A stretch of 13,085 bases of DNA from NCBI GenBank assembly GCA_937967685.1, contig CALBTX010000035.1, forward strand, positions 1 through 13,085. Direction: 5' to 3'. Positions 1 to 6,804 of the stretch are shown here, in pieces; within the stretch, counting starts at the first letter, position 1; the number at the start of each line of letters is the position of its first letter. The stretch comes from an uncultured Bacillaceae bacterium. GTDB lineage: Bacteria > Bacillota > Bacilli > Caldalkalibacillales > Caldalkalibacillaceae. Position numbers and translations under genes: made by a program. Below the pieces are notes generated by a model. The model had not been told where the DNA came from. It did no database searches and worked only from the letters and a program-made list of their open reading frames with translations.

Positions 1-73
1 ATGTTGAGCATCGGGTATCGCATATCGGCTATAGTCTCATTAGCCTATGCAATGGATGCATCACATTTTGGTT

Positions 74-1720
74 TCACTTTCTGTCAAGGGATCGGTACTG
101 GATCGCTTCAGCGATGGCCCGTTCATCGATTTTCTCCGTCTCATTCAGATCGGCGATGGTCCGGGCCACCTTTAATATTTTGTGGTATCCTCTGGCACTC
201 AATTGGAGTTGCTCAAAAGCCGTTTTAAGCAATTCTTGTCCCGGTTTGGTCAATGTACAATCTTTTTTGATTTCCCGGGGCGTTAACATGCCGTTTGCTT
301 TCGGTGAACCATTCCTTTCTTTTTTAAAGGCCAGGCCCCTGTTGATCCGCTTTTTCATCTGCTCTGTCGTGTACGGATTTGAAGCTGGATTGTCCGACAT
401 CGTTGTTGAACCCGTCACCAAGTCTTCATAGCTGATCATGGGCACATCGACATGTAAATCGATCCGATCATACAGCGGACCGGACAGCTTGGCGCGGTAA
501 CGTTCGATTTGAGTGGCACTGCATGTGCACGGATGTTGTTCGCTTTCATATCCGTAGTAGCCGCACGGACAAGGATTGAGAGCGAGGATCATCAGAAAAT
601 GGGCGGGGAATGTAAACCGATGATGATACCGGGTGATGCTCACTCTGTGGTCTTCGAGCGGTTCGCGCAATGATTCGATCACTTCTCGCTTAAATTCAAG
701 AAACTCGTCCAAAAAAAGGACACCGAGATGGGCGATGCTCACTTCACCCGGTTTAACGGGAGTTCCTCCGCCAAGCATGCCCGTCGTGGTCACCGTGTGG
801 TGGGGGGAACGGAATTGGCGTTTTCCCCAGTTGTTGTCCTCATGCCCCAACCCGGCTACACTGTGAATTTTAGCCACTTCCAATTTTTCATCTTCTTTCA
901 GGGCTGGAAGCAGGGAGATCATTCGTTTGGCAAACATCGTTTTACCGCTTCCGGGAGGACCCATCATCAGGATATGATGAAATCCGAGCGCAGCGATTTC
1001 AAAAGCTCTTTTGACATGTTCCTGACCGTGGATGTCTTCCATTTTTTCCTCTGCATGGTCTGTCTCTGACGGTGGATGATCATCTCTTTCGTCTTTGTTT
1101 GTTGCATCCTGATTGAATCTAATTTTTGGGCGTTGAACCCGGTTCGCCAGCATCTTTGAATCTTGCATCCTTGCATCTGGATGAGAGGGGTCGGGCTGTG
1201 CGGTCACATAGGAAATCAGTTGATTAAAGTGGGCGATCGGAATCGCCTGGATGCCGGTGATCCATTTTGTTTCATATTCGTTTTCCGTCGGGATGAAGAC
1301 GGACTCGAATCCTTTCTCTTTAGCCGTCATGAGAAGAGGAAGAATGCCCGTGCTCCTTCGCGTACTGCCGTTCAACGCCAATTCACCGATCACTAACATC
1401 TTTTGGAGGCGGGTATATTGGTGCTCTGGAAGCGAAAGTTGTTCATCGGCAAGCAGGATGGCCAGGGCAATAACCATATCAAAATAAGCGCCTTCTTTGC
1501 GCAAATCGGCAGGCGCCAAATTCACGGTGATTCGTTTGTTCGGGAATGAATAGCCGCTGTTGCGGATCGCCGAACGTACTCTTTCTTTAGATTCTTTCAG
1601 TGCCGAACCGGGAAGTCCAACAATATCAAAATGGGGGAGACCGTAAGCGATATCTACTTCTGTTTCCACGATCTGACCTTCAATCCCGAGCAAATGGGCA
1701 CTGTACAGTTTGATATACAT
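74..1720 (-). CDS. comM: YifB/ComM-type Mg-chelatase-like AAA+ ATPase
   Basis: A 548-residue AAA+ ATPase of the YifB/ComM family. In Gram-negative bacteria ComM is a hexameric helicase that extends heteroduplex during natural transformation; its role in Firmicutes is less settled. Seen here: an N-terminal ChlI-like domain (about residues 1-170, with GLPGSALKESKERVRSAI near 35-52), Walker A GPPGSGKT at 254-261, Walker B VLFLDEF at 334-340, a sensor-1 region LNPCPCG at 381-387, cysteines C384/C386/C398/C400 that could bind metal, SGPLYDRID at 413-421, and a sensor-2 helix SARGYHKILKVARTIADL at 508-525. The start ATG follows GGGAGGT at good spacing. It is the last gene of the minus-strand run, 31 bp after yraN. 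The protein is somewhat longer than the roughly 500-510 residues I recall for the family; the extra length seems to be a hydrophilic linker at about 172-226. Confidence 0.93.
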   Translation of the reverse strand: MYIKLYSAHLLGIEGQIVETEVDIAYGLPHFDIVGLPGSALKESKERVRSAIRNSGYSFPNKRITVNLAPADLRKEGAYFDMVIALAILLADEQLSLPEHQYTRLQKMLVIGELALNGSTRRSTGILPLLMTAKEKGFESVFIPTENEYETKWITGIQAIPIAHFNQLISYVTAQPDPSHPDARMQDSKMLANRVQRPKIRFNQDATNKDERDDHPPSETDHAEEKMEDIHGQEHVKRAFEIAALGFHHILMMGPPGSGKTMFAKRMISLLPALKEDEKLEVAKIHSVAGLGHEDNNWGKRQFRSPHHTVTTTGMLGGGTPVKPGEVSIAHLGVLFLDEFLEFKREVIESLREPLEDHRVSITRYHHRFTFPAHFLMILALNPCPCGYYGYESEQHPCTCSATQIERYRAKLSGPLYDRIDLHVDVPMISYEDLVTGSTTMSDNPASNPYTTEQMKKRINRGLAFKKERNGSPKANGMLTPREIKKDCTLTKPGQELLKTAFEQLQLSARGYHKILKVARTIADLNETEKIDERAIAEAIQYRSLDRK

Positions 1721-1751
1721 CTGAATGACCTCCCGACAGATTGGACCAAGT

Positions 1752-2123
1752 TCAGAATGCTTGTGGATAACGCTTTATCCAGGCTTGCTTTGTTTGTTTC
1801 TGAATATAAACACAGACGACATCATACTGAATGCCTACTTCTTCATGTGACTCGATATGATACTGATTTAAATAAAACTGGCTGACCTTGCGGATGGTGC
1901 GCTTCTTTTTCGATGTAATGGATTCTTCCGCCGGACCATAGCGCCATCCGGTTTTTGTCCGGACTTCAACGAAATAGAGGACATTTTCCTTTTGGAGGAT
2001 GAGGTCAATCTCACCATACCGGCAGCGGAATTGCCTTTCGAGCAGTTTGAAGCCGGCTTGCTCATATTGACGCCAGACAAGCTTCTCTCCGTAATTCCCC
2101 AATTTTTTCCTGGCATCATTCAT
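1752..2123 (-). CDS. yraN: YraN family (UPF0102) endonuclease-like protein
   Basis: A 123-residue member of the YraN/UPF0102 family, which has a restriction-endonuclease-like (PD-(D/E)XK) fold. Its cellular role is unproven. The fold signature is visible as GEIDLI at 37-42 (E38, D40) followed by YFVEVRTK at 50-57 (E53, R55), the usual acidic pair and basic position of the family. Length is normal. The start codon overlaps the end of the upstream ylqH-like gene by 8 bp, so translation is probably coupled. It lies 31 bp upstream of comM, a pairing common in bacteria. Family assignment is firm; function is not. Confidence 0.92.
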   Translation of the reverse strand: MNDARKKLGNYGEKLVWRQYEQAGFKLLERQFRCRYGEIDLILQKENVLYFVEVRTKTGWRYGPAEESITSKKKRTIRKVSQFYLNQYHIESHEEVGIQYDVVCVYIQKQTKQAWIKRYPQAF

Positions 2124-2400
2124 GATCTTCCGCCTGCTTTTCCAATTGATAAACCATCGCCAAAATTTCGGCGACGACTGCGTACAATTCGGGTGGAATT
2201 TGCTGTTCGAGATCGATTTTGGTCAAAACTTCAACGAGCGACGGATCTTTATGAATGGGAATGTTGTGCTCTTGGGCGATGTTGATGATGTTGCGAGCGG
2301 CCACACCGTTCCCCTTCGCTTTCAATACGGGAGCTTCTGACGTTTCAGCATCGTACTGTAAAGCGGCCGCTTTCTTGATGTGTTTATTCTTTTCAGTCAT
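2116..2400 (-). CDS. ylqH: YlqH-like protein (FlhB C-terminal-domain homologue)
   Basis: A small protein of about 94 residues that resembles only the cytoplasmic C-terminal domain of the flagellar export switch FlhB. The core AALQYDAET...APVLKAKGNG is the conserved strand and turn, followed by a helix containing AQEHNIPIHKDPSLVEVL. FlhB has a self-cleaving NPTH at this place; here the equivalent is HNIPIHKD, so the cleavage motif is missing, as is usual for the stand-alone YlqH family. Three in-frame ATGs are possible at 2421, 2406 and 2400. The 2421 start overlaps the ylqG stop as ATGA and sits behind GGGGTGG; the 2400 start sits behind GGGAAAGAG and matches the length I remember for B. subtilis YlqH. 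I chose 2400. The 3' end overlaps yraN by 8 bp. No flagellar genes lie in the window. Confidence 0.85.
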   Translation of the reverse strand: MTEKNKHIKKAAALQYDAETSEAPVLKAKGNGVAARNIINIAQEHNIPIHKDPSLVEVLTKIDLEQQIPPELYAVVAEILAMVYQLEKQAEDHE

Positions 2401-2417
2401 ATGCATTCTCTTTCCCG

Positions 2418-3560
2418 TCATATGCGCATGTCCACCCCCTGATAAGTCATGCTCGAGGAGGGCAGCCTCATAGGTTGATGCCTTTCTTCCGTATTTTTCA
2501 CAGTGAGTGTACTGAGATGATAACCCAGCGCCTTTAGATTTTCGGACAAAGCGGGTTTGAGCTTTGTGAGCCAATTCTGAATCTTGTTTGCGTTATAGAT
2601 GGTGACGGAAATGCGTTTGTCCACAATATGTATATCCAGGCACGTTTCCCCCAAATATGGCAGGTCAACGTAAAAAATCATCCGGCAGTTATCGGGATCA
2701 ATACGACCTGTGCTCGTTTTTTTCCCTTCCATCTGTCCGTAAAAATCGTCGGCTCGCTGGCCGTTTGGGACAAAAAATTGCAAGAACAATTGATAAAATG
2801 GCGACGGGCTCGTCTCCAATTGTAAAAACAGCTGTTGACCGGCAATGTGCTGCCCCAACGCTTCAGCGATCGGTCTGGCCTGTCTGGACAGGAACGGATC
2901 TTGTAAAAGTTGCTGCAATTGATGTTTAAGCTGTTTAAAGTTGTCTGCTAGCTGGATTCTTTGCCGTTGGGCGGGTGTTAATAAAGCGCGCAGTTGTTCC
3001 AATTGTTTGGAAAACGGTGGTCCAAAGAGGAAGGAACGTACAGCCAGCACCGTTTCTTCTGTCAGCGGCAACGATCGCTGTAAGGCGATTTGAATCGAGG
3101 GCAGTGTTTGCTGTGGATGGCCTAAGTTGGACAACAAGTGCCGCGCTTGCTGTAAAACCGATGGATTCATCGGCAATTTTTGTTTGACAAAATAACGGAT
3201 CGTCTCTTCGCTCCATTTGCTTTCGGGTAAACCAAAATAACGGATCAGCGTTGTCATGTCTTTTGCTTGTTCCGCTTGCCCACTCCCCGAGGGGGTGGGA
3301 ATGACTTTTAAAATGATCGGATCATTGACGGACATCACTTGAAACCATGAACGCTGGCCAAGCTTGAGAGGAGCTTCAAGTTGGGCGCGCCATTTCATGG
3401 GGCCCATTTGAACAACAGCCGTCTGATTGGGAAGTATGCGCAGGATTTCGCCCCTTAATACTTGACCTTGATACAGCACCATATGTTGGGGCTGGGAGCG
3501 GTTGGCGCTGTTTAAGCCTGTACTTTTGAATAAAGATGAGAGCAGTGGGGAAGAAAACAC
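2418..3560 (-). CDS. ylqG: YlqG-like protein with FliK-type C-terminal domain
   Basis: A 380-residue protein matching by position and character the YlqG-like genes found between rnhB and ylqH in Bacillales. The reading frame is open further upstream, but I place the start at a GTG (3558-3560) because GGGAGGAGG lies just before it; an ATG start at 3713 would add 51 residues of unconvincing sequence. Residues 27-77 look like a small beta domain (GEILRILPNQTAVVQMG). The middle (about 105-245) is helical and glutamine-rich. Residues 290-355 (MIFYVDLPYLGETCLDIHIV, then a predicted helix ending ALGYHLSTLTV) resemble the C-terminal hook-length-control fold of FliK. Function is unknown; a role in flagellar export is only an inference. 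The stop overlaps the most upstream candidate start of ylqH by 4 bp. Confidence 0.8.
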   Translation of the reverse strand: MFSSPLLSSLFKSTGLNSANRSQPQHMVLYQGQVLRGEILRILPNQTAVVQMGPMKWRAQLEAPLKLGQRSWFQVMSVNDPIILKVIPTPSGSGQAEQAKDMTTLIRYFGLPESKWSEETIRYFVKQKLPMNPSVLQQARHLLSNLGHPQQTLPSIQIALQRSLPLTEETVLAVRSFLFGPPFSKQLEQLRALLTPAQRQRIQLADNFKQLKHQLQQLLQDPFLSRQARPIAEALGQHIAGQQLFLQLETSPSPFYQLFLQFFVPNGQRADDFYGQMEGKKTSTGRIDPDNCRMIFYVDLPYLGETCLDIHIVDKRISVTIYNANKIQNWLTKLKPALSENLKALGYHLSTLTVKNTEERHQPMRLPSSSMTYQGVDMRI

Positions 3561-3835
3561 CCTTTTTCCTCCTCCCAATTTTTTAAAGGCGTATGATCGG
3601 GCATGTTCTCCGGAGATGTGTCTGCGGCATGGATGCCCAACCTGATGTATGTAGTCAGAACAATCGCCATATGTCCGCAAAGTAAATGTGTGGAAAATGC
3701 GCGATTCGACCAATGCGATTCGAACCTGTGATGAGACCGATAATTGTATGTATGCCTGTCCGAACAGCTTATCAAAGTCAATGATCTATCCGTTCATTTA
3801 TCTGTGGGCCTGACCCATGTGGTTGATCAATCCAT
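3561..3835. other. Intergenic gap rnhB-ylqG
   Basis: A 275-bp stretch between rnhB and the GTG start of ylqG. On the minus strand it holds the candidate promoter and part of the imperfect repeats listed separately. I see no protein-like ORF, RNA gene or convincing terminator in it. Confidence 0.5.
3747..3775 (-). promoter_or_regulatory. Candidate sigma-A promoter for ylqG-ylqH-yraN-comM
   Basis: Read on the minus strand, TTGATA (3775-3770) is followed after 17 bp by TACATA (3752-3747). It would start a transcript about 180 nt upstream of the ylqG GTG. The match is moderate, but the 275-bp gap in an otherwise tight gene run makes an internal promoter plausible. Confidence 0.3.
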
Positions 3836-3897
3836 TCATTTATATGTGTGCCTAACCTGTGCGCCTGATCCATGTCGTTGATCATTCTGCTCATTTA
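3783..3897. repeat. Three imperfect direct repeats over the 3' end of rnhB
   Basis: Three related units begin with GATC and end in TCATTTA: 3783-3800, 3825-3842 and 3880-3897 (spacings 42 and 55 bp). The sequence between units is also similar (GCCTGACCCATGT versus GCCTGATCCATGT), with a short extra insertion in the second interval. The repeats cover the rnhB stop and the codons of its unusual tail, and continue downstream. Confidence 0.6.
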
Positions 3898-4663
3898 AGA
3901 TGCGGGTCAAAAAACTTCTGCGATGAATGGGGGTTGGGCCGTATTGTTTCAGCGCAGCGATATGTTCTTTCGTCGCATATCCTTTATGCTGGTCAAATCC
4001 GTAAGCAGGGTATTTATCGGCGATTTTGATCATCCATTCATCTCGAGACACTTTGGCTAAAATCGAAGCGGCGGCAATGGAAGCTGAACGCGCATCCCCT
4101 TTAATCATCGCTTTCTGGGGGAGGGTCACATCGAGTTCGACAGCATCAACGAGGAGATAATCAGGTTCAGAGTTCAAGCCGAGCAAAGATTGCTGCATCG
4201 CTTTTTTGGCCGCCTGATAAACATTGATCCGGTCAATTTCTTCGGCATGGACATATGTTATTTTGTAGTTCACAGCTTCCCGGCGAATGACGGCCGCCAT
4301 TTTCTCCCGCTGTAATGCACTCAGTTGTTTTGAATCATTTAATTCCAAATGGATAAAATCCGGGGGTAAAATCACCGCGGCGGCAACGACTGGGCCGGCC
4401 AGGGGACCTCTGCCCGCTTCATCAATCCCGGCGATACGGGCATAGCCTTGTGCTCTTAATTCCGTTTCGTTCCGCGTGATGAGCTGCCAACGCCGGAGTT
4501 GCTGCTGGTACCGATTTTCCCGGCGATACCACCATTGCACGAGACGCTGGACACCTGTGCGATCGTCGTTTTCGAGGTCAGGGAGCCAGTTTTGCACTTC
4601 CTGCCGATCGGCATCTCTCAGCCAGTTTTGCACTTGTTTCACCGTCATTTGACGAAAGTTCAT
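3836..4663 (-). CDS. rnhB: Ribonuclease HII
   Basis: A 275-residue RNase HII, which cuts the RNA strand of RNA/DNA hybrids and removes misincorporated ribonucleotides. The catalytic DEDD set is visible: D81 and E82 in GIDEAGRGPLAGPVVAAAV, D173 in LLVDAVE and D190 in IKGDARSASIAAASILAKV, followed by SRDEWM near 206-211. Residues 1-75 form the N-terminal extension typical of Bacillus RNase HII (TVKQVQNWL...RLVQWWYRREN). The last conserved block is PIHRRSFL near 245-252; the remaining 19 or so residues (EQNDQRHGSGAQVRHTYK) look like an added tail encoded by local repeats. The ATG overlaps the rluD stop as ATGA, so the two are probably cotranslated. In B. subtilis rnhB follows rbgA; here that gene is absent. 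Confidence 0.96.
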   Translation of the reverse strand: MNFRQMTVKQVQNWLRDADRQEVQNWLPDLENDDRTGVQRLVQWWYRRENRYQQQLRRWQLITRNETELRAQGYARIAGIDEAGRGPLAGPVVAAAVILPPDFIHLELNDSKQLSALQREKMAAVIRREAVNYKITYVHAEEIDRINVYQAAKKAMQQSLLGLNSEPDYLLVDAVELDVTLPQKAMIKGDARSASIAAASILAKVSRDEWMIKIADKYPAYGFDQHKGYATKEHIAALKQYGPTPIHRRSFLTRILNEQNDQRHGSGAQVRHTYK

Positions 4664-5589
4664 CGTAAATTCAGTCCTTGGCGAAGGCGATCTAAAATTT
4701 GCTGCATGTCTTGGGGCAGGGGGGAATCGAAATCCATCCGTTGTCCTGAACGGGGATGATCGAAAGCTAATGATTTGGCATGCAAGGCTTGTCCATCGAT
4801 CAGTGTCAAACGTCGATGCGGGCCATATTTTGGATCCCCGAGGAGAGGATGGCCGATGTATTTCATGTGCACACGAATTTGATGTGTTCTTCCGGTTTCT
4901 AATTGAAGCTGTACAAACGTATGCTCGGCAAAACGTTCCAAAACTGTAAAATGAGTCACCGCTTCTTTCCCTCCGGCAATGACATCCATCTCTTGCCGGT
5001 TTTTAGGATGTCTGCCGATCGGCGCATTTATCGTTCCTTGATCATGAGCCAAACTCCCGCAAACAATGGCTGCATATTTTCTCGTGACGGTATGATTTCT
5101 TAACTGTTCAGCCAGGGAGAGATGGGCCAGATCATTTTTGGCCACCATCAAAAGCCCCGAAGTATCTTTGTCGATCCGGTGAATGATGCCGGGGCGCAAC
5201 ACGCCGTTAATGCCCGACAAATCCCGGCAGTGTGCCAACAGGCCGTTCACGAGGGTGCCGGAATAATGACCGGGGGCGGGGTGAACGACCAACCCTCTCG
5301 GCTTGTTAACAACGAGGAGATCGTCGTCCTCATATGTAATGTCCAGCTCCATCGGTTCCGGTCGAATGTCGGCTTCTTTCGGCGGGGGAATCTGCAGCAG
5401 AATGTGATCATTTGCCTTCACTTTGTAATTGGCTTTAACCATGCGCCCGTTCACGTTGACGAGTCCGTCCTTAATCCATTGTTGAATTTGGGATCTTGAG
5501 AAGGGTTCATTTTCGGCTAAAAATTGGTCAATGCGCCGTCCGGCTTCATTTTGAGCGACCCGGGTCCTCACTTCTTCATAAGATGCCAT
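4660..5589 (-). CDS. rluD: RluD-family 23S rRNA pseudouridine synthase
   Basis: A 309-residue RluA/RluD-family pseudouridine synthase (YlyB-like). It isomerises specific uridines, most likely in 23S rRNA helix 69. An S4 RNA-binding domain is seen at about 17-65 (RRIDQFLA, SRSQIQQWIKDGLVNVNG). The catalytic domain carries LLVVNKPRGLVVHPAPG at 91-107, the catalytic aspartate D140 in HRIDKDTSGLL, and the C-terminal motif LETGRTHQIRVHMKYIGHPL at 230-249. Length and motif order are normal. It starts 17 bp after lspA, as lspA-ylyB do in B. subtilis, and its TGA overlaps the rnhB start by 4 bp. Exact target uridines cannot be read from sequence alone. Confidence 0.95.
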   Translation of the reverse strand: MASYEEVRTRVAQNEAGRRIDQFLAENEPFSRSQIQQWIKDGLVNVNGRMVKANYKVKANDHILLQIPPPKEADIRPEPMELDITYEDDDLLVVNKPRGLVVHPAPGHYSGTLVNGLLAHCRDLSGINGVLRPGIIHRIDKDTSGLLMVAKNDLAHLSLAEQLRNHTVTRKYAAIVCGSLAHDQGTINAPIGRHPKNRQEMDVIAGGKEAVTHFTVLERFAEHTFVQLQLETGRTHQIRVHMKYIGHPLLGDPKYGPHRRLTLIDGQALHAKSLAFDHPRSGQRMDFDSPLPQDMQQILDRLRQGLNLR

Positions 5590-5606
5590 GGATTTTCAGA
5601 TCCTCT

Positions 5607-6092
5607 TTACCCTTTTTTATGTTTCATTTCCGTTAAACTGTCGCGCAGCGTATCAATAAACAAAATAGCGACTCCGATGACCAGGGCGCTGTCCGCGACA
5701 TTGAAAATCGGGTAATCATAGAAAAATTGGCCGATCGTGATTTTGACATCGATAAAGTCAACCACTTCCCCCGTCAACAAGCGGTCAATGAAATTGCCGA
5801 CAGCGCCCCCCAGAATCAAGGCTAAAGACCAGGATAACACTTTTTTCTCATTTTTGAGCTTGATTAAGTAATAGGCGATGCCGATGATAATGACCAGCGT
5901 GATGACAATAAAAAACCAGCGCTGATCCTGCAGAATGCCAAAAGCGGCTCCGCGATTGCGGTGAGAGGTCAAATATAGAAAATTTCCCAGAACGTGAATC
6001 GATTCCCCCAATGTCATATACTTGACGACGAACCATTTTGTTCCTTGGTCGATCGCTACAACAATGGCAGCGATGAAAAAATAGAGCATCAT
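5607..6092 (-). CDS. lspA: Lipoprotein signal peptidase II
   Basis: A 161-residue integral membrane aspartyl protease that removes signal peptides from diacylglyceryl-modified prolipoproteins. Four hydrophobic segments are visible (about 2-15, 59-78, 86-100 and 130-148). The conserved blocks are NRGAAFGIL at 46-54, GGAVGNFIDRLLTGEVVDFI at 95-114 and YPIFNVADSALVIGV at 127-141; by family knowledge the catalytic pair is D112 (VVDF) and D134 (NVADS). Two adjacent ATGs are possible. GGAGG lies only 3 nt before the first (6092) and 6 nt before the second (6089), so the second may be the real start. First gene of the minus-strand run; divergent from the nrd operon. Confidence 0.96.
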   Translation of the reverse strand: MMLYFFIAAIVVAIDQGTKWFVVKYMTLGESIHVLGNFLYLTSHRNRGAAFGILQDQRWFFIVITLVIIIGIAYYLIKLKNEKKVLSWSLALILGGAVGNFIDRLLTGEVVDFIDVKITIGQFFYDYPIFNVADSALVIGVAILFIDTLRDSLTEMKHKKG

Positions 6093-6415
6093 TTTCCTCC
6101 AACTGATCAGCCTGTTGTTTGATCAAGAATTTCAAATGACATCTACCAATTGAACGATTAAAATGACATATCACAATTGTGTACGATTAAATACATACAA
6201 ATTTTAGCATATGTGGTGTCAGAAAGGAAGATAAGGCCAGCGTTCTTCTTTATTCTGCTGGCAGAGGTGCGCAAAAGAACGGGAAAACGTGTAACGGCTA
6301 AAACAGTTACTCTCGCTGTACTTTAGTTTTTGGGCATTGTTATACTGCTGATTTTGACGGATAGTTAAAGAGAAAAGCTTTTTGACTTATTTTATTTAGC
6401 TTCTTGTTTTTGCCC
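6093..6415. other. Divergent intergenic region lspA / nrd leader
   Basis: Gene-free stretch between lspA (minus) and the nrd promoter (plus). It holds the lspA ribosome binding site (GGAGG, 6096-6100), a two-copy direct repeat at 6134-6190, and two weak inverted repeats (6236-6262 and 6298-6326). I find no convincing lspA promoter, no RNA gene and no protein-like ORF. Confidence 0.5.
6134..6190. repeat. Tandem direct repeat with CAATTG core
   Basis: Two adjacent copies of about 28 and 30 bp share AAATGACAT, CAATTG and ACGATTAA in the same order; the second copy has a 2-bp insertion after CAATTG. The second copy contains the 10-bp perfect palindrome CACAATTGTG at 6172-6181. They lie 40-100 bp upstream of lspA and could be regulatory. 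Confidence 0.6.
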
Positions 6416-6444
6416 TTGTCTTTTTACACAATATATGGTACTCT
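6416..6444 (+). promoter_or_regulatory. nrd operon sigma-A promoter
   Basis: TTGTCT at 6416-6421 and TACTCT at 6439-6444, separated by 17 bp. A start near 6451 would place the cobalamin aptamer about 25 nt into the transcript. An NrdR-like box covers the spacer and the -10, which supports this being the regulated promoter. Confidence 0.55.
6426..6441 (+). promoter_or_regulatory. NrdR box 1 (candidate)
   Basis: ACACAATATATGGTAC agrees with the NrdR-box consensus as I remember it (acaCwAtATaTwgtgt) at 13 of 16 positions. It overlaps the spacer and the -10 of the nrd promoter, where a repressor would block RNA polymerase. Confidence 0.6.
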
Positions 6445-6457
6445 TGATCGAGAAAAC

Positions 6458-6473
6458 ATACTACATATTGTTT
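6458..6473 (+). promoter_or_regulatory. NrdR box 2 (candidate)
   Basis: ATACTACATATTGTTT also agrees with the NrdR consensus at 13 of 16 positions. It begins 32 bp after box 1, that is about three helical turns, the paired spacing typical of NrdR operators. It ends just before the aptamer. Confidence 0.6.
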
Positions 6474-6475
6474 TG

Positions 6476-6655
6476 GCGCGTCGGGTCTGCTGTTTACAGC
6501 AGATAATAGGGAATCCGGTGAAATTCCGGAACTGCCCCCGCAACTGTGAGTGTGAACGAAACCTCCGCACCACTGCACATGACGGTGACAGCTGTTTGTG
6601 TGGGAAGGAGAGGGAGTAGGATGATGCACGAGTCAGGAGACCTGCCCGAGTGCGC
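6476..6655 (+). ncRNA. Cobalamin (AdoCbl-type, class I) riboswitch aptamer
   Basis: The conserved blocks are in order: AATAGGGAATCCGGTGAAAT with the following TCCGG, then CTGCCCCCGCAACTGTGA, CCACTGCACATGACGG, GGGAAGGAG, and the B12 box AGTCAGGAGACCTGCC near 6631-6646. P1 closes cleanly: GCGCGTCGGG (6476-6485) pairs with CCCGAGTGCGC (6645-6655) with a single bulged A. By established knowledge, cobalamin binding to this class lowers expression of the downstream gene. Here it precedes the B12-independent ribonucleotide reductase. Confidence 0.95.
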
Positions 6656-6785
6656 GTATGTTTTCCGACCTTCGGGGATGGAGCGTTGGAAGCGATACGT
6701 GAGTGGCAGCTTTGCCCTTTTGTGCGCTGCGGCAGCTGTCATGTTCACTTTGTGTCTTTTTGTCGCTCCTATGCTCATCCAGTGA
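6621..6785 (+). CDS. Possible small membrane protein in the riboswitch expression platform
   Basis: An ORF of 54 codons from ATG 6621 (53 from 6624) with AGGGAG just upstream; a shorter form from ATG 6678 has 35 codons. The C-terminal part looks protein-like: a basic start (MERWKRY), then a hydrophobic stretch (FALLCAAAAVMFTLCLFVA) long enough to span a membrane. The first 19 residues are encoded by conserved riboswitch sequence, so they may be accidental. The stop TGA (6783-6785) lies in the loop of the nrd terminator. It does not show the C-terminal histidines of CbtB cobalt transporter subunits. I recognise no family; it may be chance coding. Confidence 0.25.
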   Translation: MMHESGDLPECAYVFRPSGMERWKRYVSGSFALLCAAAAVMFTLCLFVAPMLIQ

Positions 6786-6804
6786 AGGATGAGCTTTTTG
6801 TTTT
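6773..6804 (+). terminator. Riboswitch-controlled intrinsic terminator
   Basis: A perfect 8-bp stem GCTCATCC / GGATGAGC with the 6-nt loop AGTGAA, followed by TTTTTGTTTT. It lies between the cobalamin aptamer and the nrdI ribosome binding site, as expected for B12-induced termination. GGATGGAGC at 6676-6684, just after the aptamer, can pair with the 5' arm (6773-6780) with one bulged G and is a candidate antiterminator. Confidence 0.88.

Noticed and set aside
1..73. Feature downstream of comM
   Set aside because: No hairpin with T run, no repeat and no protein-like frame; only a short palindrome GATGCATC near 55-62.
3561..3713. Longer ylqG start at ATG 3713
   Set aside because: No SD at that ATG and the added sequence is compositionally unlike the rest, while GTG 3558-3560 has GGGAGGAGG just upstream.
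3717..3726. GGTTCGAATC on the minus strand, like a tRNA T-loop
   Set aside because: The flanking bases do not form the 5-bp T stem and no acceptor, anticodon or D arms can be found.
6236..6262. GCCAGC/GCTGGC inverted repeat
   Set aside because: Only 6 bp with a 15-nt loop and no T tract; probably chance.
6298..6331. CTAAAACAG...CTGTACTTTAG followed by TTTTT, terminator-like
   Set aside because: The stem is broken by bulges and AT-rich, and no gene on the plus strand ends upstream of it in this window.
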